Positions 52,827 to 60,976 of a DNA stretch of 64,000 bases are shown piece after piece. The translations under genes and the position numbers were made by a program. Position 1 is the first letter of the stretch, and every line of letters starts with the position of its first letter. Below the pieces are notes generated by a model, which saw nothing but the letters and a program-made list of their open reading frames with translations, made no database searches and was not told the DNA's origin. Origin of the DNA: Duganella sp. 1224 (GTDB taxonomy: Bacteria; Pseudomonadota; Gammaproteobacteria; Burkholderiales; Burkholderiaceae_D); NCBI RefSeq assembly GCF_013408245.1, contig NZ_JACBYS010000002.1, positions 496,001-560,000 of the forward strand, written 5' to 3'.

Positions 52827-55800
52827 TTAAACAACGGTCAGGGCGCCAGCCGTGGTCAGGGTCGAGTTGCTCAGATCGTGGATACCGGTCAACTTGATCA
52901 GCAGGTCACTGCCGGCGGTGAAGGTACCAGCAGCGGCGTTATCCTGAACAACGTAGGTGTCGCCGTTGAATTGGAACCAGGTCACAGCGTGGCCAGCGTT
53001 ACCAGCAGTAGCGGCATTCAGCAGCGAGAAGATGTCGCCGAATGGGCTGGTGATGGCAGCGCCCAGTTTCGCGCCGCTCACCCATGCAACGCCGTTGATG
53101 TCGTTGGTCACAGCAGCGAACTTGACGGTATCGCCAGCAGCCAGGTCCTTGATGGTCGAGAACACGGTTGCGGTGCTGGTTGCAGCCGAAGCGTCAACCA
53201 CGTCTTTGCCGCCACCCAGGGTAACGGTGTTTGCCAAGCTGCTCAGCTTGACGGTGTCAACACCCGAACCGCCCAGGTAGGTAACAGCGGCAGCGGCAGC
53301 CGACAGGTCCACTTTCACGCCGCCGGTTGCAGCCGAAGCGTCAACCTTGGTCACAGCGGTCAGGGTCGAACCGGTCAGGTCCAGAGCCACGTTGCCGGTA
53401 GCAACAACGGTGGTAGCAGCCGCAGCGTTCACTGCTACGGTGTTGACGTCAGCAGCGATCTTGGCAGCGGTGGTGTCACCGGTGGTCGAGTTCACGTTGA
53501 CGGTTTCCACGTTCGCAGCAACCACGGTGCCGAAGGCGTTCGCTGCGCCAGCAGCGGTAGCGTTCAGCTTCACGGTCAGCACGTCTGCGGTGTTCGACGA
53601 GGCGTTGTTCACAGCAACGATGATGTTACCTGCGCCGGTGGCAGCGCCGTTGAATTCGACGGTACCGTTCGAATCCAGCGAAGCGATGGTCAGGTCTTTA
53701 CCAGCAGCAGCGGTGGTGATGTTGCCCAGGATATCGATGTACGACTTGGTGCCGAAGTTCACCAGGTTGATGGTGCCAGCGGTGGTCGAGGTGTCGATAG
53801 CGCCGCTCACAGCCAGCTTGCTGAAGTTCACCAGTTCGGTGTGCGCGTCGGTGTTGCTGCTTGCCAGGGCGTAGGTGGTCTGCACGGTGTTGGTGCCAGT
53901 GCCGCCATCGATGGTCACGCCGTTGGTGGTAGCCAGGGATTGCAGGATGATGGTGTCATCGCCGGCGCCCAGGGTCACAGCCTTCAGAGGAGCAGCTGCG
54001 GTCAGGGTAACCACGTCCACGCCAGCGCCGCCTTTGTAGGTGGCTTTGGTTGCGTCCACGATCACGGTGTTTTTGCCGGTCGAAGCCGAGGCGTCAACGC
54101 TGGTGACGTTCGCGCCGCTGAAGTCACCTTTCACGCCAGCTGCGCCGGACACGGTAACGGTTTTCAGGGCGGTCAGGGTCGAGCCGCTCATGTCAACGGC
54201 GTTGGTGCCCGAGATTGCCAGGGTCTGAACGATCGCGCCGGTCACTGCCAGAGCGGAGTCTTTGGTTGCGGTGGTAACGTTCAGGGTCTTGTAAACCTGG
54301 TTAGCGGCGTTAGCGCTGTTTTCCAGATCCAGGGTACCAGCCGCGTTGTTCACGGTCAGGTTCAGGGTGGTTGGAGCAGCAACAGCGGCGGCGGCGTTAG
54401 CGATCACGGAGATCGTAGCGGCGGCGTCCGAGTTAGCCAGGGTCAGCGACGTCAGAGCGTTCGACTGAACCGACGAACCAGTCTTGTAGCCGTCAACGGT
54501 GGCGGTGGTGATGGTGCCAGCGGTGGTAGCCGAATTGAAGTTTGCGTCCTTGATGGTCACAACGCCGGTAGCGATCGAGCCAACGGTGCTGGTGGCAGCA
54601 GCCGAAGCGGTTTGCTTAACCGAAACGGTGGTGGTGATGCCGGTGCCGTTGACGTTGATTGCGCCGCCAGCCACGGTCTTGGTGGTGTCAGCGGTCGAAC
54701 CGGTCAGGTTTTCGGTCACGGTCACGGTTTTGCCACCGTTCACGGTCACGGTACCAACCGAGGCGTTAGCCGCACCAGCGGTAGCTGCAGCGGTCACAAC
54801 TACGTCGCCGGTCACGCCACCAACGGTGATGGTGCCAGCAACAACTTTGGAAGCCGACACGTTAGCCGACGAGCCACCCGAGATAACGATCGCGCCGCCA
54901 GCCAGAGCCGAGTCAGTTTCAGCAACTGCGGTGGTGGTAGCAGCGGTCAGGGTCGCGCCGCCAGTCGATACCACGTTGGCGTTGGTCAGGCCGGTCCAGC
55001 CCGAAACGTCAGCGGTCACGGTGTTGCTTGCCGAGGTGATGTTGGCGATTTCGATGTTTTGCACTTTGGCCGATGGGGCCACGGTGAAGCTACCGCCAGT
55101 GCTGGTGTCGATGATGTTCAGGGTGTCGATACCAGCGCCGCCGTCCAGGCTGTCCAGTGCCGAGAAGGCTTGTACGCCGCCGGTCAGGGTGCTGGCGTTG
55201 AAGGTGTCGTTACCAGCGCCGCCAACGAAGGCCGAACCGGTGTCCACGCCTGCGGTCAGGGTGATGGTCAGTGGGTTGTTGACGGTGTTGTCGTGAGCAG
55301 CGGTCGCAGCGGTCGACACGGCTTGCAGCGCGGCGTCGGTGGTCGCGGTTGCCAGGTTGGTCGGGTTGGTCACGGTAGCCAGCCACTGTTTTACCACGGC
55401 GTTGGCAGCAGCGCCGTCGTAGCCACGGATTTCAGCGGCGGTGTTCAGCGAGGTGGTGAAGGCGGTAGCAGCCGACACTTTGCTGGTGATGGCGGTCAGG
55501 TCGTTGTTGGTGCCGTCGTCTTGCGCGTTTTTAGCGATGGTCAGAACGATCGAAGCGAAGGTGTCTTGACCAGCTTGCAGGCGGCTTGCCCAGAACAGCA
55601 GGCCTGCTGGCTCGGCGTGACGACCGAACAGGTTCATGTAGATCGAGTCAACCAGGTCCAGCGGGGTCTTGCCAGCGTAGGTGGCTTTGTATTCGTCGGA
55701 ACCCGAGAAACCGTTGGCGATGGTCTGGATCGACGCACCGCTGTTGAGCCACAGCTGCAGGCCCAGCGGATCTGCTGGACGATTGAAGTACGCTACGTAC

Positions 55801-55844
55801 AGGGTTTGGATATCAGTAGCGGTAGCGGCGGTAGTGGTAGCCAT
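52827..55844 (-). CDS. Large cysteine-free DUF4214/RTX-like protein, probable type I secretion substrate
   Basis: A 1005-residue acidic, Thr/Ala/Val-rich protein with no cysteine. It has no Sec signal. The N-terminus has two DUF4214-like repeats (LYVAYFNRPADPLGLQLWLN; YMNLFGRHAEPAGLLFWASR). Sparse RTX-type calcium loops follow (GGAGNDTF at 208-215, LDGGAGIDTL, GGAGVDVV, LGAGDDTI). The end is hydrophobic (TLTTAGALTVV), as in many type I substrates. Codon use is strongly biased and the ribosome-binding site TTAGGAG and terminator are strong, so high expression is likely. Composition and size resemble S-layer or surface-matrix proteins. Export by the adjacent PrtD/PrtE/TolC system is inferred from position. 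Confidence 0.8.
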   Translation of the reverse strand: MATTTAATATDIQTLYVAYFNRPADPLGLQLWLNSGASIQTIANGFSGSDEYKATYAGKTPLDLVDSIYMNLFGRHAEPAGLLFWASRLQAGQDTFASIVLTIAKNAQDDGTNNDLTAITSKVSAATAFTTSLNTAAEIRGYDGAAANAVVKQWLATVTNPTNLATATTDAALQAVSTAATAAHDNTVNNPLTITLTAGVDTGSAFVGGAGNDTFNASTLTGGVQAFSALDSLDGGAGIDTLNIIDTSTGGSFTVAPSAKVQNIEIANITSASNTVTADVSGWTGLTNANVVSTGGATLTAATTTAVAETDSALAGGAIVISGGSSANVSASKVVAGTITVGGVTGDVVVTAAATAGAANASVGTVTVNGGKTVTVTENLTGSTADTTKTVAGGAINVNGTGITTTVSVKQTASAAATSTVGSIATGVVTIKDANFNSATTAGTITTATVDGYKTGSSVQSNALTSLTLANSDAAATISVIANAAAAVAAPTTLNLTVNNAAGTLDLENSANAANQVYKTLNVTTATKDSALAVTGAIVQTLAISGTNAVDMSGSTLTALKTVTVSGAAGVKGDFSGANVTSVDASASTGKNTVIVDATKATYKGGAGVDVVTLTAAAPLKAVTLGAGDDTIILQSLATTNGVTIDGGTGTNTVQTTYALASSNTDAHTELVNFSKLAVSGAIDTSTTAGTINLVNFGTKSYIDILGNITTAAAGKDLTIASLDSNGTVEFNGAATGAGNIIVAVNNASSNTADVLTVKLNATAAGAANAFGTVVAANVETVNVNSTTGDTTAAKIAADVNTVAVNAAAATTVVATGNVALDLTGSTLTAVTKVDASAATGGVKVDLSAAAAAVTYLGGSGVDTVKLSSLANTVTLGGGKDVVDASAATSTATVFSTIKDLAAGDTVKFAAVTNDINGVAWVSGAKLGAAITSPFGDIFSLLNAATAGNAGHAVTWFQFNGDTYVVQDNAAAGTFTAGSDLLIKLTGIHDLSNSTLTTAGALTVV

Positions 55845-56150
55845 TCAGTAAACTCCTAAGGATTAATAAATTTCTGCGCTATACAGCAATCAGCTTGCAG
55901 TACTACGGCAGCCATCATGGCAGAAGGTTGCGTAGTTTTTTGTGACGGACGTCACACGAAACTGCGAAACCTCCCTTTTTTTACGATTTTTTGTATAAAA
56001 AAGTGCGAGATGCATTATGCGAGAAGCTTATGGCGAAATCAATAGTGCTGACTGCTTAATGTTTACGCAGCGATCACAATCACACGACAAGTTAATAAGG
56101 GGTTTTAGCATATTAAAAAATAGAATATCGGCGCGCACGAATCATAGGGA
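55845..56150. other. AT-rich upstream region of the secreted-protein gene
   Basis: This gap lies between the secreted-protein start and the fecR terminator. No gene is visible. It has the leader of the secreted-protein gene, the CRP-type site at 55941-55956 and an AT-rich stretch (55975-56145) that could bind nucleoid proteins. Confidence 0.5.
55941..55956 (-). promoter_or_regulatory. CRP-type operator upstream of the secreted-protein gene
   Basis: TGTGACGGACGTCACA, a perfect TGTGA-N6-TCACA dyad. Leftward, CATGAT at 55919-55914 can serve as -10; the dyad then centres at exactly -41.5, the class II CRP position, with a leader of about 62 bases. Confidence 0.75.
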
Positions 56151-56179
56151 CAAAAAAAATGCCGCTTAACGCGGCATTT
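56151..56179 (-). terminator. Rho-independent terminator of the FecR-domain gene
   Basis: Stem AAATGCCGC/GCGGCATTT with a 5-base loop; read leftward it runs into T8. It starts 19 bp past the stop codon. Confidence 0.9.
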
Positions 56180-56197
56180 GTTAATTCAGCGACTAGT

Positions 56198-57556
56198 TTA
56201 CTTGGTCCAGTAGGTCACGCCATTGGCGGTGCGCTTATCGTCCAACCGTGTGGAGAATATATAGGCCGCATTATTGTTGGCGCCCAGCGAACCACTAACA
56301 TTCATATTGGTCGGCTTAACGAATTGGCTGTTACCACTGAGATCGCCATTGGCGCCAACGAAACCCGTGGCTTGCAATTTAAATGTTTCAGTGCCAGTCA
56401 GTAAATCGAAACCGGTGCTGAAAGTTTTCTTATCGAAGTCCACCTGCAACTGGCCGTTTTGCAGCGCGGCGGCACTCGCCAACTGGGTGACATTGTTCAT
56501 CACAAACGCCTCGCTGTCGCGCAGGACGAAGCCAACCGAACCCTGTTGCGGAATTTCCCAATCGGCGCCCTTGGTGCGGACAATGGTGTAGTACGAGTTG
56601 TATGCCACGCGCTTGCCACCGGCCGCCAGCAGCGGCGTGGCGTCGATGGTCGGCGCCTGGTCGGCCACTGCGGCCCAACGGCCCCACACCAGCTCGCTCG
56701 CGGCAGGCACCACGGCTGGCGGGTTGACCACCACTTCCGGCGGCGTGACGGTGATCGGCGGCGCATCATTCTTGCCGACATTGCGCACCTGCTGCAGCAA
56801 CAGCGCCGACTTTTGCACGTCCAGCGCAGGCTCGTTCAGCGCCTGACCGCCACCGGCGCTCTTGGCGGACGGCTCATCGCTGCGCGGCGGCGACACGGCG
56901 TCCGGCGACGAGCTGTTGCTGTTCAACAACTGGGGCGCCGCCTCGCCGCGCTTCACGCGCAGCATCTGGCCGCTCTGACCGGCCGCCAGTTCGCGGCTGG
57001 CCTGGTGTTCGCACGGGCCGCCGCCAGTCGGCAGGCAGTTGCCGCCAAAGCCGCTCATGACAATCGCGCCGGACAGCACGGTGACGCTGGAGCTGTCCTG
57101 GTCGGTAAATACGGTGAAGTCGGTGCCGCGCACACCGATGGCGGCCACCGGCGTGTTGAAGCGGAAATTCTGGCGCGCTTGCTTGACGGCGGTGCCCGAG
57201 ACGCTGCGCGCCACGCCCGACAGCAGTTCCAGCTTGACGCGCGTGTTGGACGGCACGGCGCGGTCCACGTGGTAGGAAACGATGCGTGCGCGGCTGGACG
57301 GGCGCAGGATCAGCAGGCCATCATCCACGGTTTTCAGATAGACAAAGCCATCCTTGCCGGTGCTCAGCTCCTGGCCTTCCTGGACGGCGTCGTTCAGCGC
57401 CACCCGGCGGTTATCGGCTTGCACCTCGCCGGTGACGAACACGATGCGGCCGGCCTCGCCCGCATGAGCGAACGCCCCGCAGGCCAGCAATGCCGCGCCC
57501 GCAGCGAGGCGGCGCCAGCTGCGCAGCGTATGATTCGGCGAAAATTGAGACCACAT
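56198..57556 (-). CDS. FecR-domain protein with C-terminal TbpB-like beta-barrel domain
   Basis: A 452-residue exported protein. I chose ATG 57556 (MWSQFSPNH) since AAGGAG lies 8 bp upstream. The signal sequence could be read as a lipoprotein signal (GAALLAC, Cys26) or as cleaved after AHA. A FecR domain follows (~35-150; GRIVFVTGEVQADNRRVAL; FNTPVAAIGVRGTDFTVFTD), then a Pro-rich linker. The C-terminal ~150 residues (LQVDFDKKTFSTGF; LQATGFVGANGDLSGNSQ; VSGSLGANNNAAYIF) have the strand pattern of TbpB-type barrels. It sits divergent from a Slam-like gene and may be its cargo; this is inference. Confidence 0.75.
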   Translation of the reverse strand: MWSQFSPNHTLRSWRRLAAGAALLACGAFAHAGEAGRIVFVTGEVQADNRRVALNDAVQEGQELSTGKDGFVYLKTVDDGLLILRPSSRARIVSYHVDRAVPSNTRVKLELLSGVARSVSGTAVKQARQNFRFNTPVAAIGVRGTDFTVFTDQDSSSVTVLSGAIVMSGFGGNCLPTGGGPCEHQASRELAAGQSGQMLRVKRGEAAPQLLNSNSSSPDAVSPPRSDEPSAKSAGGGQALNEPALDVQKSALLLQQVRNVGKNDAPPITVTPPEVVVNPPAVVPAASELVWGRWAAVADQAPTIDATPLLAAGGKRVAYNSYYTIVRTKGADWEIPQQGSVGFVLRDSEAFVMNNVTQLASAAALQNGQLQVDFDKKTFSTGFDLLTGTETFKLQATGFVGANGDLSGNSQFVKPTNMNVSGSLGANNNAAYIFSTRLDDKRTANGVTYWTK

Positions 57557-57605
57557 ATCCATTACTCCTTTGGGCACCATTGTGCGGCTACTGCAAAATA
57601 ATTCC

Positions 57606-57621
57606 TGTGATGCACGTCACA
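57606..57621. promoter_or_regulatory. CRP-type operator between fecR and the cyclase operon
   Basis: TGTGATGCACGTCACA, perfect TGTGA-N6-TCACA. Leftward, CACAAT at 57584-57579 as -10 puts the dyad at -41.5 for the fecR gene. Rightward, TAGGAT at 57644-57649 as -10 would put it at about -42.5 for the cyclase operon. One site could serve both directions. Confidence 0.7.
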
Positions 57622-57788
57622 TTCGCACGCAGACACTTGACTCTAGGATACACTGTAGTCTGTCGTAGCCGGACTAGCCACGCCTGTTACCCTTTTTCAC
57701 TTTTTGTTACACCTCACGGCCGCGCCCTGCCCGGCCTCCGGCCCGCCCAACCACAACCTACTTTACCGCGCATGCCGTCTCTGCCTTG

Positions 57789-59666
57789 ATGAAGTTGCCT
57801 TATTTGCCACACGTCATATCCACAGCAGCCGCGCGCCGCCTGATCGCGCTGGCGGCGCTGCTGCTGGCCGTCTGCAGTCAGTGGCCGCAGACCGGCCTGG
57901 CGTGGACCGGCGCCGACGAGTGGCTGCGCGACCAGTTCATCCGCCGCCAGGCCTCGGCCCGGACCGAGCAGCGGGTGGCGGTGATCGACATCGACGAAAC
58001 CAGCCTGGCGGCGGCGGGGCCGTGGCCGTGGCCGCGCGAGCGCATCGCCACCATGATTGAGCAATTATTAGGCGAGTATGGCGCGCGCGGCGTGGCGCTC
58101 GACCTGGTGCTGCCGGAAAAAGCCGACGTCGGCGGCGACGCCCGGCTGGCGATGTTGAGCCAGCACGGTCCGCTGGTGCTGCCGCAAGCCTTTGATTACA
58201 ACGGCAACACGCCGCTGCGGGTGGGCCAGCTGACCGGCGGCCAGCCGGCGCCGCGCCAGGGCGAGGCGGTGGCGGCCAGCGGCTACATCGCCAACCACGC
58301 CGGGCTGGCCCAGGCCGCCCACATCGGCAACATCGGTTTCGTGCCGGATGCCGACGGCGTCATCCGCCGGCTGCCGATGCAGACCTGGTTTGCCGGCCGC
58401 GCCTACCCGACGCTGTCGCTGGCGCTGCTCAATTGCTGTGGCGGCGGCGCAACAGCCGCCCCGCTGCGCGGCCCCACCGGCGGCATGCAGGAGGGCGACG
58501 GCCTGCGCCGCCTGCCCTACCGGCTGCAATGGGAAGCCTATAACGTCATTCCGGCCAGCATGATCCTCGACCTCAGCGCGCCGGCCGCGCTGCTGCGCGA
58601 CAAGCTGGTGCTGATCGGCTCGTCCTCGCTGGGACTGGCCGACCGCGTGGCCACGCCGCTGTCGGCCTCGACCAGCGGCCTGCTGGTCCACGCCGCCGCC
58701 CTCACCGCCCAGCTGGACGCGCGCGCCGGGCTGGCGCCGGCGCCGTGGCCGGGCCGGCTGATCGCGGTGCTGTACGCCGGCGCCACCATCGCCCTGTGCA
58801 GCTGGACGCTGCGCCGCACCGCCGCGCTGGTCAACGTGGCGGTGCTGGCGGCGGCCGCCGCGCTGTGGCTGGCGCTGGCCTGGCAGATGGCGCCGCACGA
58901 CGCCCTGTTCAGCCCGAGCGGCCCGCTGCTGGCCCAGCTGTTCCTGCTGGCGGTCGGCGTGCCGTTCGCCTGGCAGATGTCGCAGCGGCAGTCGCGCCGC
59001 CTGCTCGACACGCTGCGCCAGTACGTGGCCGACGCCGTCGTCGATGAATTACTGCGCAGCAATCTCTCCGACCCGCTCAAGCCCAGCCATTGCGAAGTGA
59101 CCACGCTGATCGCCGACATGCAGGGCTATACCGGCCACGTGGCGGCGCTGCCGCTGGAGCAGGCGGCCGAGCTGACGCGCGCCTTCCTCGACTGCCTGAC
59201 CGGCCCGGTGCTGGCGGCGCACGGCACGCTGGACAAGTTCACCGGCGACGGCCTGGTGGCGTTCTGGGGCGCGCCGCTGCCGGTGCCGGACCACGCCGAC
59301 CAGGCGCTGGACGCGGCCGCCGCCATCCTGGCCGCGATGGCCAGCTTCAACGCCGCGCGCCAGCGCCAGGGCCAGGCGCCGATCCGGGTCCGCATCGGCA
59401 TCGAGAGCGGGCGCGCGATGGCCGGCGATTTCGGCTCGGCGGCGCGCAGCATTTATACTGCGGTCGGCGACAGCGTCAACGTCGCCTCGCGGCTGGAGAC
59501 GGCCGCGCGCGACCTGCCGCACGACGTGGTGATCGGGCCAGGCACGGCGGCGCTGTGCCGGCGCCACCCGCTGCAGCGCATCGGCGAACTGACCTTGCGC
59601 GGCAAGCAGCACCCGACTACCCTGTACACCCTGGTGGCGAGCCTGCCGCAACAAGGAGTTTTGTGA
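57789..59666 (+). CDS. CHASE2-domain class III adenylate cyclase
   Basis: A 625-residue membrane enzyme (ATG 57789; TTG 57786 just upstream). The first helix leads to a CHASE2 domain (~45-310; VAVIDIDETSLAAAGPWPWPRE; SASTSGLLVHAAALTAQL), followed by three membrane helices. The cyclase domain has both metal Asp residues (Asp443 in LIADMQGYT; Asp487 in FTGDGLVAFWG), the adenine-specifying Lys483, and Asp561 in YTAVGDSVNVASRLE. These residues point to cAMP and not cGMP. It opens an operon with a Slam-like protein and a Crp-family regulator. Confidence 0.88.
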   Translation: MKLPYLPHVISTAAARRLIALAALLLAVCSQWPQTGLAWTGADEWLRDQFIRRQASARTEQRVAVIDIDETSLAAAGPWPWPRERIATMIEQLLGEYGARGVALDLVLPEKADVGGDARLAMLSQHGPLVLPQAFDYNGNTPLRVGQLTGGQPAPRQGEAVAASGYIANHAGLAQAAHIGNIGFVPDADGVIRRLPMQTWFAGRAYPTLSLALLNCCGGGATAAPLRGPTGGMQEGDGLRRLPYRLQWEAYNVIPASMILDLSAPAALLRDKLVLIGSSSLGLADRVATPLSASTSGLLVHAAALTAQLDARAGLAPAPWPGRLIAVLYAGATIALCSWTLRRTAALVNVAVLAAAAALWLALAWQMAPHDALFSPSGPLLAQLFLLAVGVPFAWQMSQRQSRRLLDTLRQYVADAVVDELLRSNLSDPLKPSHCEVTTLIADMQGYTGHVAALPLEQAAELTRAFLDCLTGPVLAAHGTLDKFTGDGLVAFWGAPLPVPDHADQALDAAAAILAAMASFNAARQRQGQAPIRVRIGIESGRAMAGDFGSAARSIYTAVGDSVNVASRLETAARDLPHDVVIGPGTAALCRRHPLQRIGELTLRGKQHPTTLYTLVASLPQQGVL

Positions 59667-60874
59667 AGAAATACCTGTTAGCCCTGCTGAGCGGCATGCT
59701 GCTGGCCACAGGGGCCTCTGCGCAGCAGGCGCCGGTTGACGAAGACCTGTACCTGAGCGCCATGCAGTCGATCGCCGAGGGCCGCCGCGCCGACGCCAGC
59801 CTGATCCTGGAGCGGCTGATCGCGCGCGGCCCGCAGCACGCCGGCGAGTGGCTGGACCTGGCCATGATCCAGTGCGCGCTGGGCAACGACGCCGATGCCG
59901 AGGCATTGTTCCTGCGCATCGAGCGCGAATTCCAGCCGCCGCCGGGCATCCGCGACATCATCGCCCAGCAGCGCGCCCAGGGCTGCTACCGCTGGAAGGC
60001 GCAGGTGCTGTGGGGCCTGAACGCGGCGCGCGGCTACGACAGCAACGTCAACCAGGGCGCCAGCTTCCCGATCTTTACCGATAGCAACGGCGTGCCGCTG
60101 GAGCTGCTGCCCGAGTACAAGCCGCACAGCGACCATTACAGCGTGGTGTCGGGCGACTACCTGCGCGACCTCGACGCCGATGGCGACCTCGCCTTCGCGC
60201 AGGTGCACCTGCGCCAATACGACCACCTGTCGGCGTATAACTCGGCGTCGCTGTTTGTCGGCGCCGAGCACCCGTGGCGGCTGGCGCGCTGGCAGATGCG
60301 CAGCTCTGCCCTGCTGGGGGCGCTGACGCTGGGCGGGGTGTTGTACCAGCAGCAGGCGCAGCTGCAATTGCGCGCGGCGCCGCCACTGAAGCTGCCCAAG
60401 GGCTATGATTACAGTGTGCTCGGCAGCGTGACCCGCACCAGCTACAACACGCTGGCGCATTTCGACTCGACCACCCTGGAACTGCGCAACGTGCTGGGCT
60501 ACCAGAACGACACCAGCCAGGCCCAGGCCGCCATCGGCTACCAGCGCGACTTCGGCAACGCCGCCCGCCCCGGCGGCGACCGCAGCGGCTGGTCGGCGCG
60601 GCTGTATGGCCGCCGCATGCTGCGCGACTCGCTGCAGGCCGAGCTGGAACTGACCGGCCAGCGCTGGCGCGGCGAGACGCCGTATTCGCCCGGCCTGATC
60701 GATGTCACGCGCAAGCAGAACAACGTGGTGCTGCGCAGCGTGCTGAGCTACGCGGTGCGGCGCGACCAGACCGTGCAGTTCGAATGGCGCCAGGTGCGCA
60801 ACCGGGAGAACATCTCGCTGTTCCAGTACGATGCGCACCAGATCCAGCTGAGCTGGCGCTGGTCCAACCTGTGA
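59663..60874 (+). CDS. Slam-like outer-membrane protein (TPR plus beta-barrel)
   Basis: A 403-residue protein with a GTG start overlapping the cyclase stop (GTGA) and preceded by AAGGAG. The signal peptide is MKKYLLALLSGMLLATGASA. The N-terminal ~110 residues look like tetratricopeptide helices (LYLSAMQSIAEGRRADASLI; AGEWLDLAMIQCALGNDADA). The rest is a beta-rich barrel with alternating aromatic strands, ending HQIQLSWRWSNL. TPR plus barrel is the architecture of surface lipoprotein assembly modifiers (Slam, DUF560), which move TbpB-like proteins to the surface. It is shorter than classical Slam proteins (~480), so the call is cautious. Confidence 0.7.
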   Translation: MKKYLLALLSGMLLATGASAQQAPVDEDLYLSAMQSIAEGRRADASLILERLIARGPQHAGEWLDLAMIQCALGNDADAEALFLRIEREFQPPPGIRDIIAQQRAQGCYRWKAQVLWGLNAARGYDSNVNQGASFPIFTDSNGVPLELLPEYKPHSDHYSVVSGDYLRDLDADGDLAFAQVHLRQYDHLSAYNSASLFVGAEHPWRLARWQMRSSALLGALTLGGVLYQQQAQLQLRAAPPLKLPKGYDYSVLGSVTRTSYNTLAHFDSTTLELRNVLGYQNDTSQAQAAIGYQRDFGNAARPGGDRSGWSARLYGRRMLRDSLQAELELTGQRWRGETPYSPGLIDVTRKQNNVVLRSVLSYAVRRDQTVQFEWRQVRNRENISLFQYDAHQIQLSWRWSNL

Positions 60875-60922
60875 CAGCTGAAACAAACTGCAACAATCTG
60901 CGTCGAACGCGGCAAAATTGTG

Positions 60923-60928
60923 TATAAG
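60923..60928 (+). promoter_or_regulatory. Possible -10 box of the Crp-family gene
   Basis: TATAAG 49 bp before the ATG of the regulator. The 102-bp gap could allow a separate promoter inside the operon. No TGTGA site is present here. Confidence 0.35.
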
Positions 60929-60976
60929 TAATGTTTTAGGCCGGGCGGCACAGCCGCCGCGCCGTGAGTACAAGCG

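Noticed and set aside
52878..55859. A 993-codon open frame antisense to the secreted-protein gene
   Set aside because: The secreted protein is Thr/Ala/Val/Gly-rich with strongly biased codons, which removes stops on the other strand. The antisense translation is low complexity (Gly/Val/His/Ser), lacks domains, and has no sensible start region.
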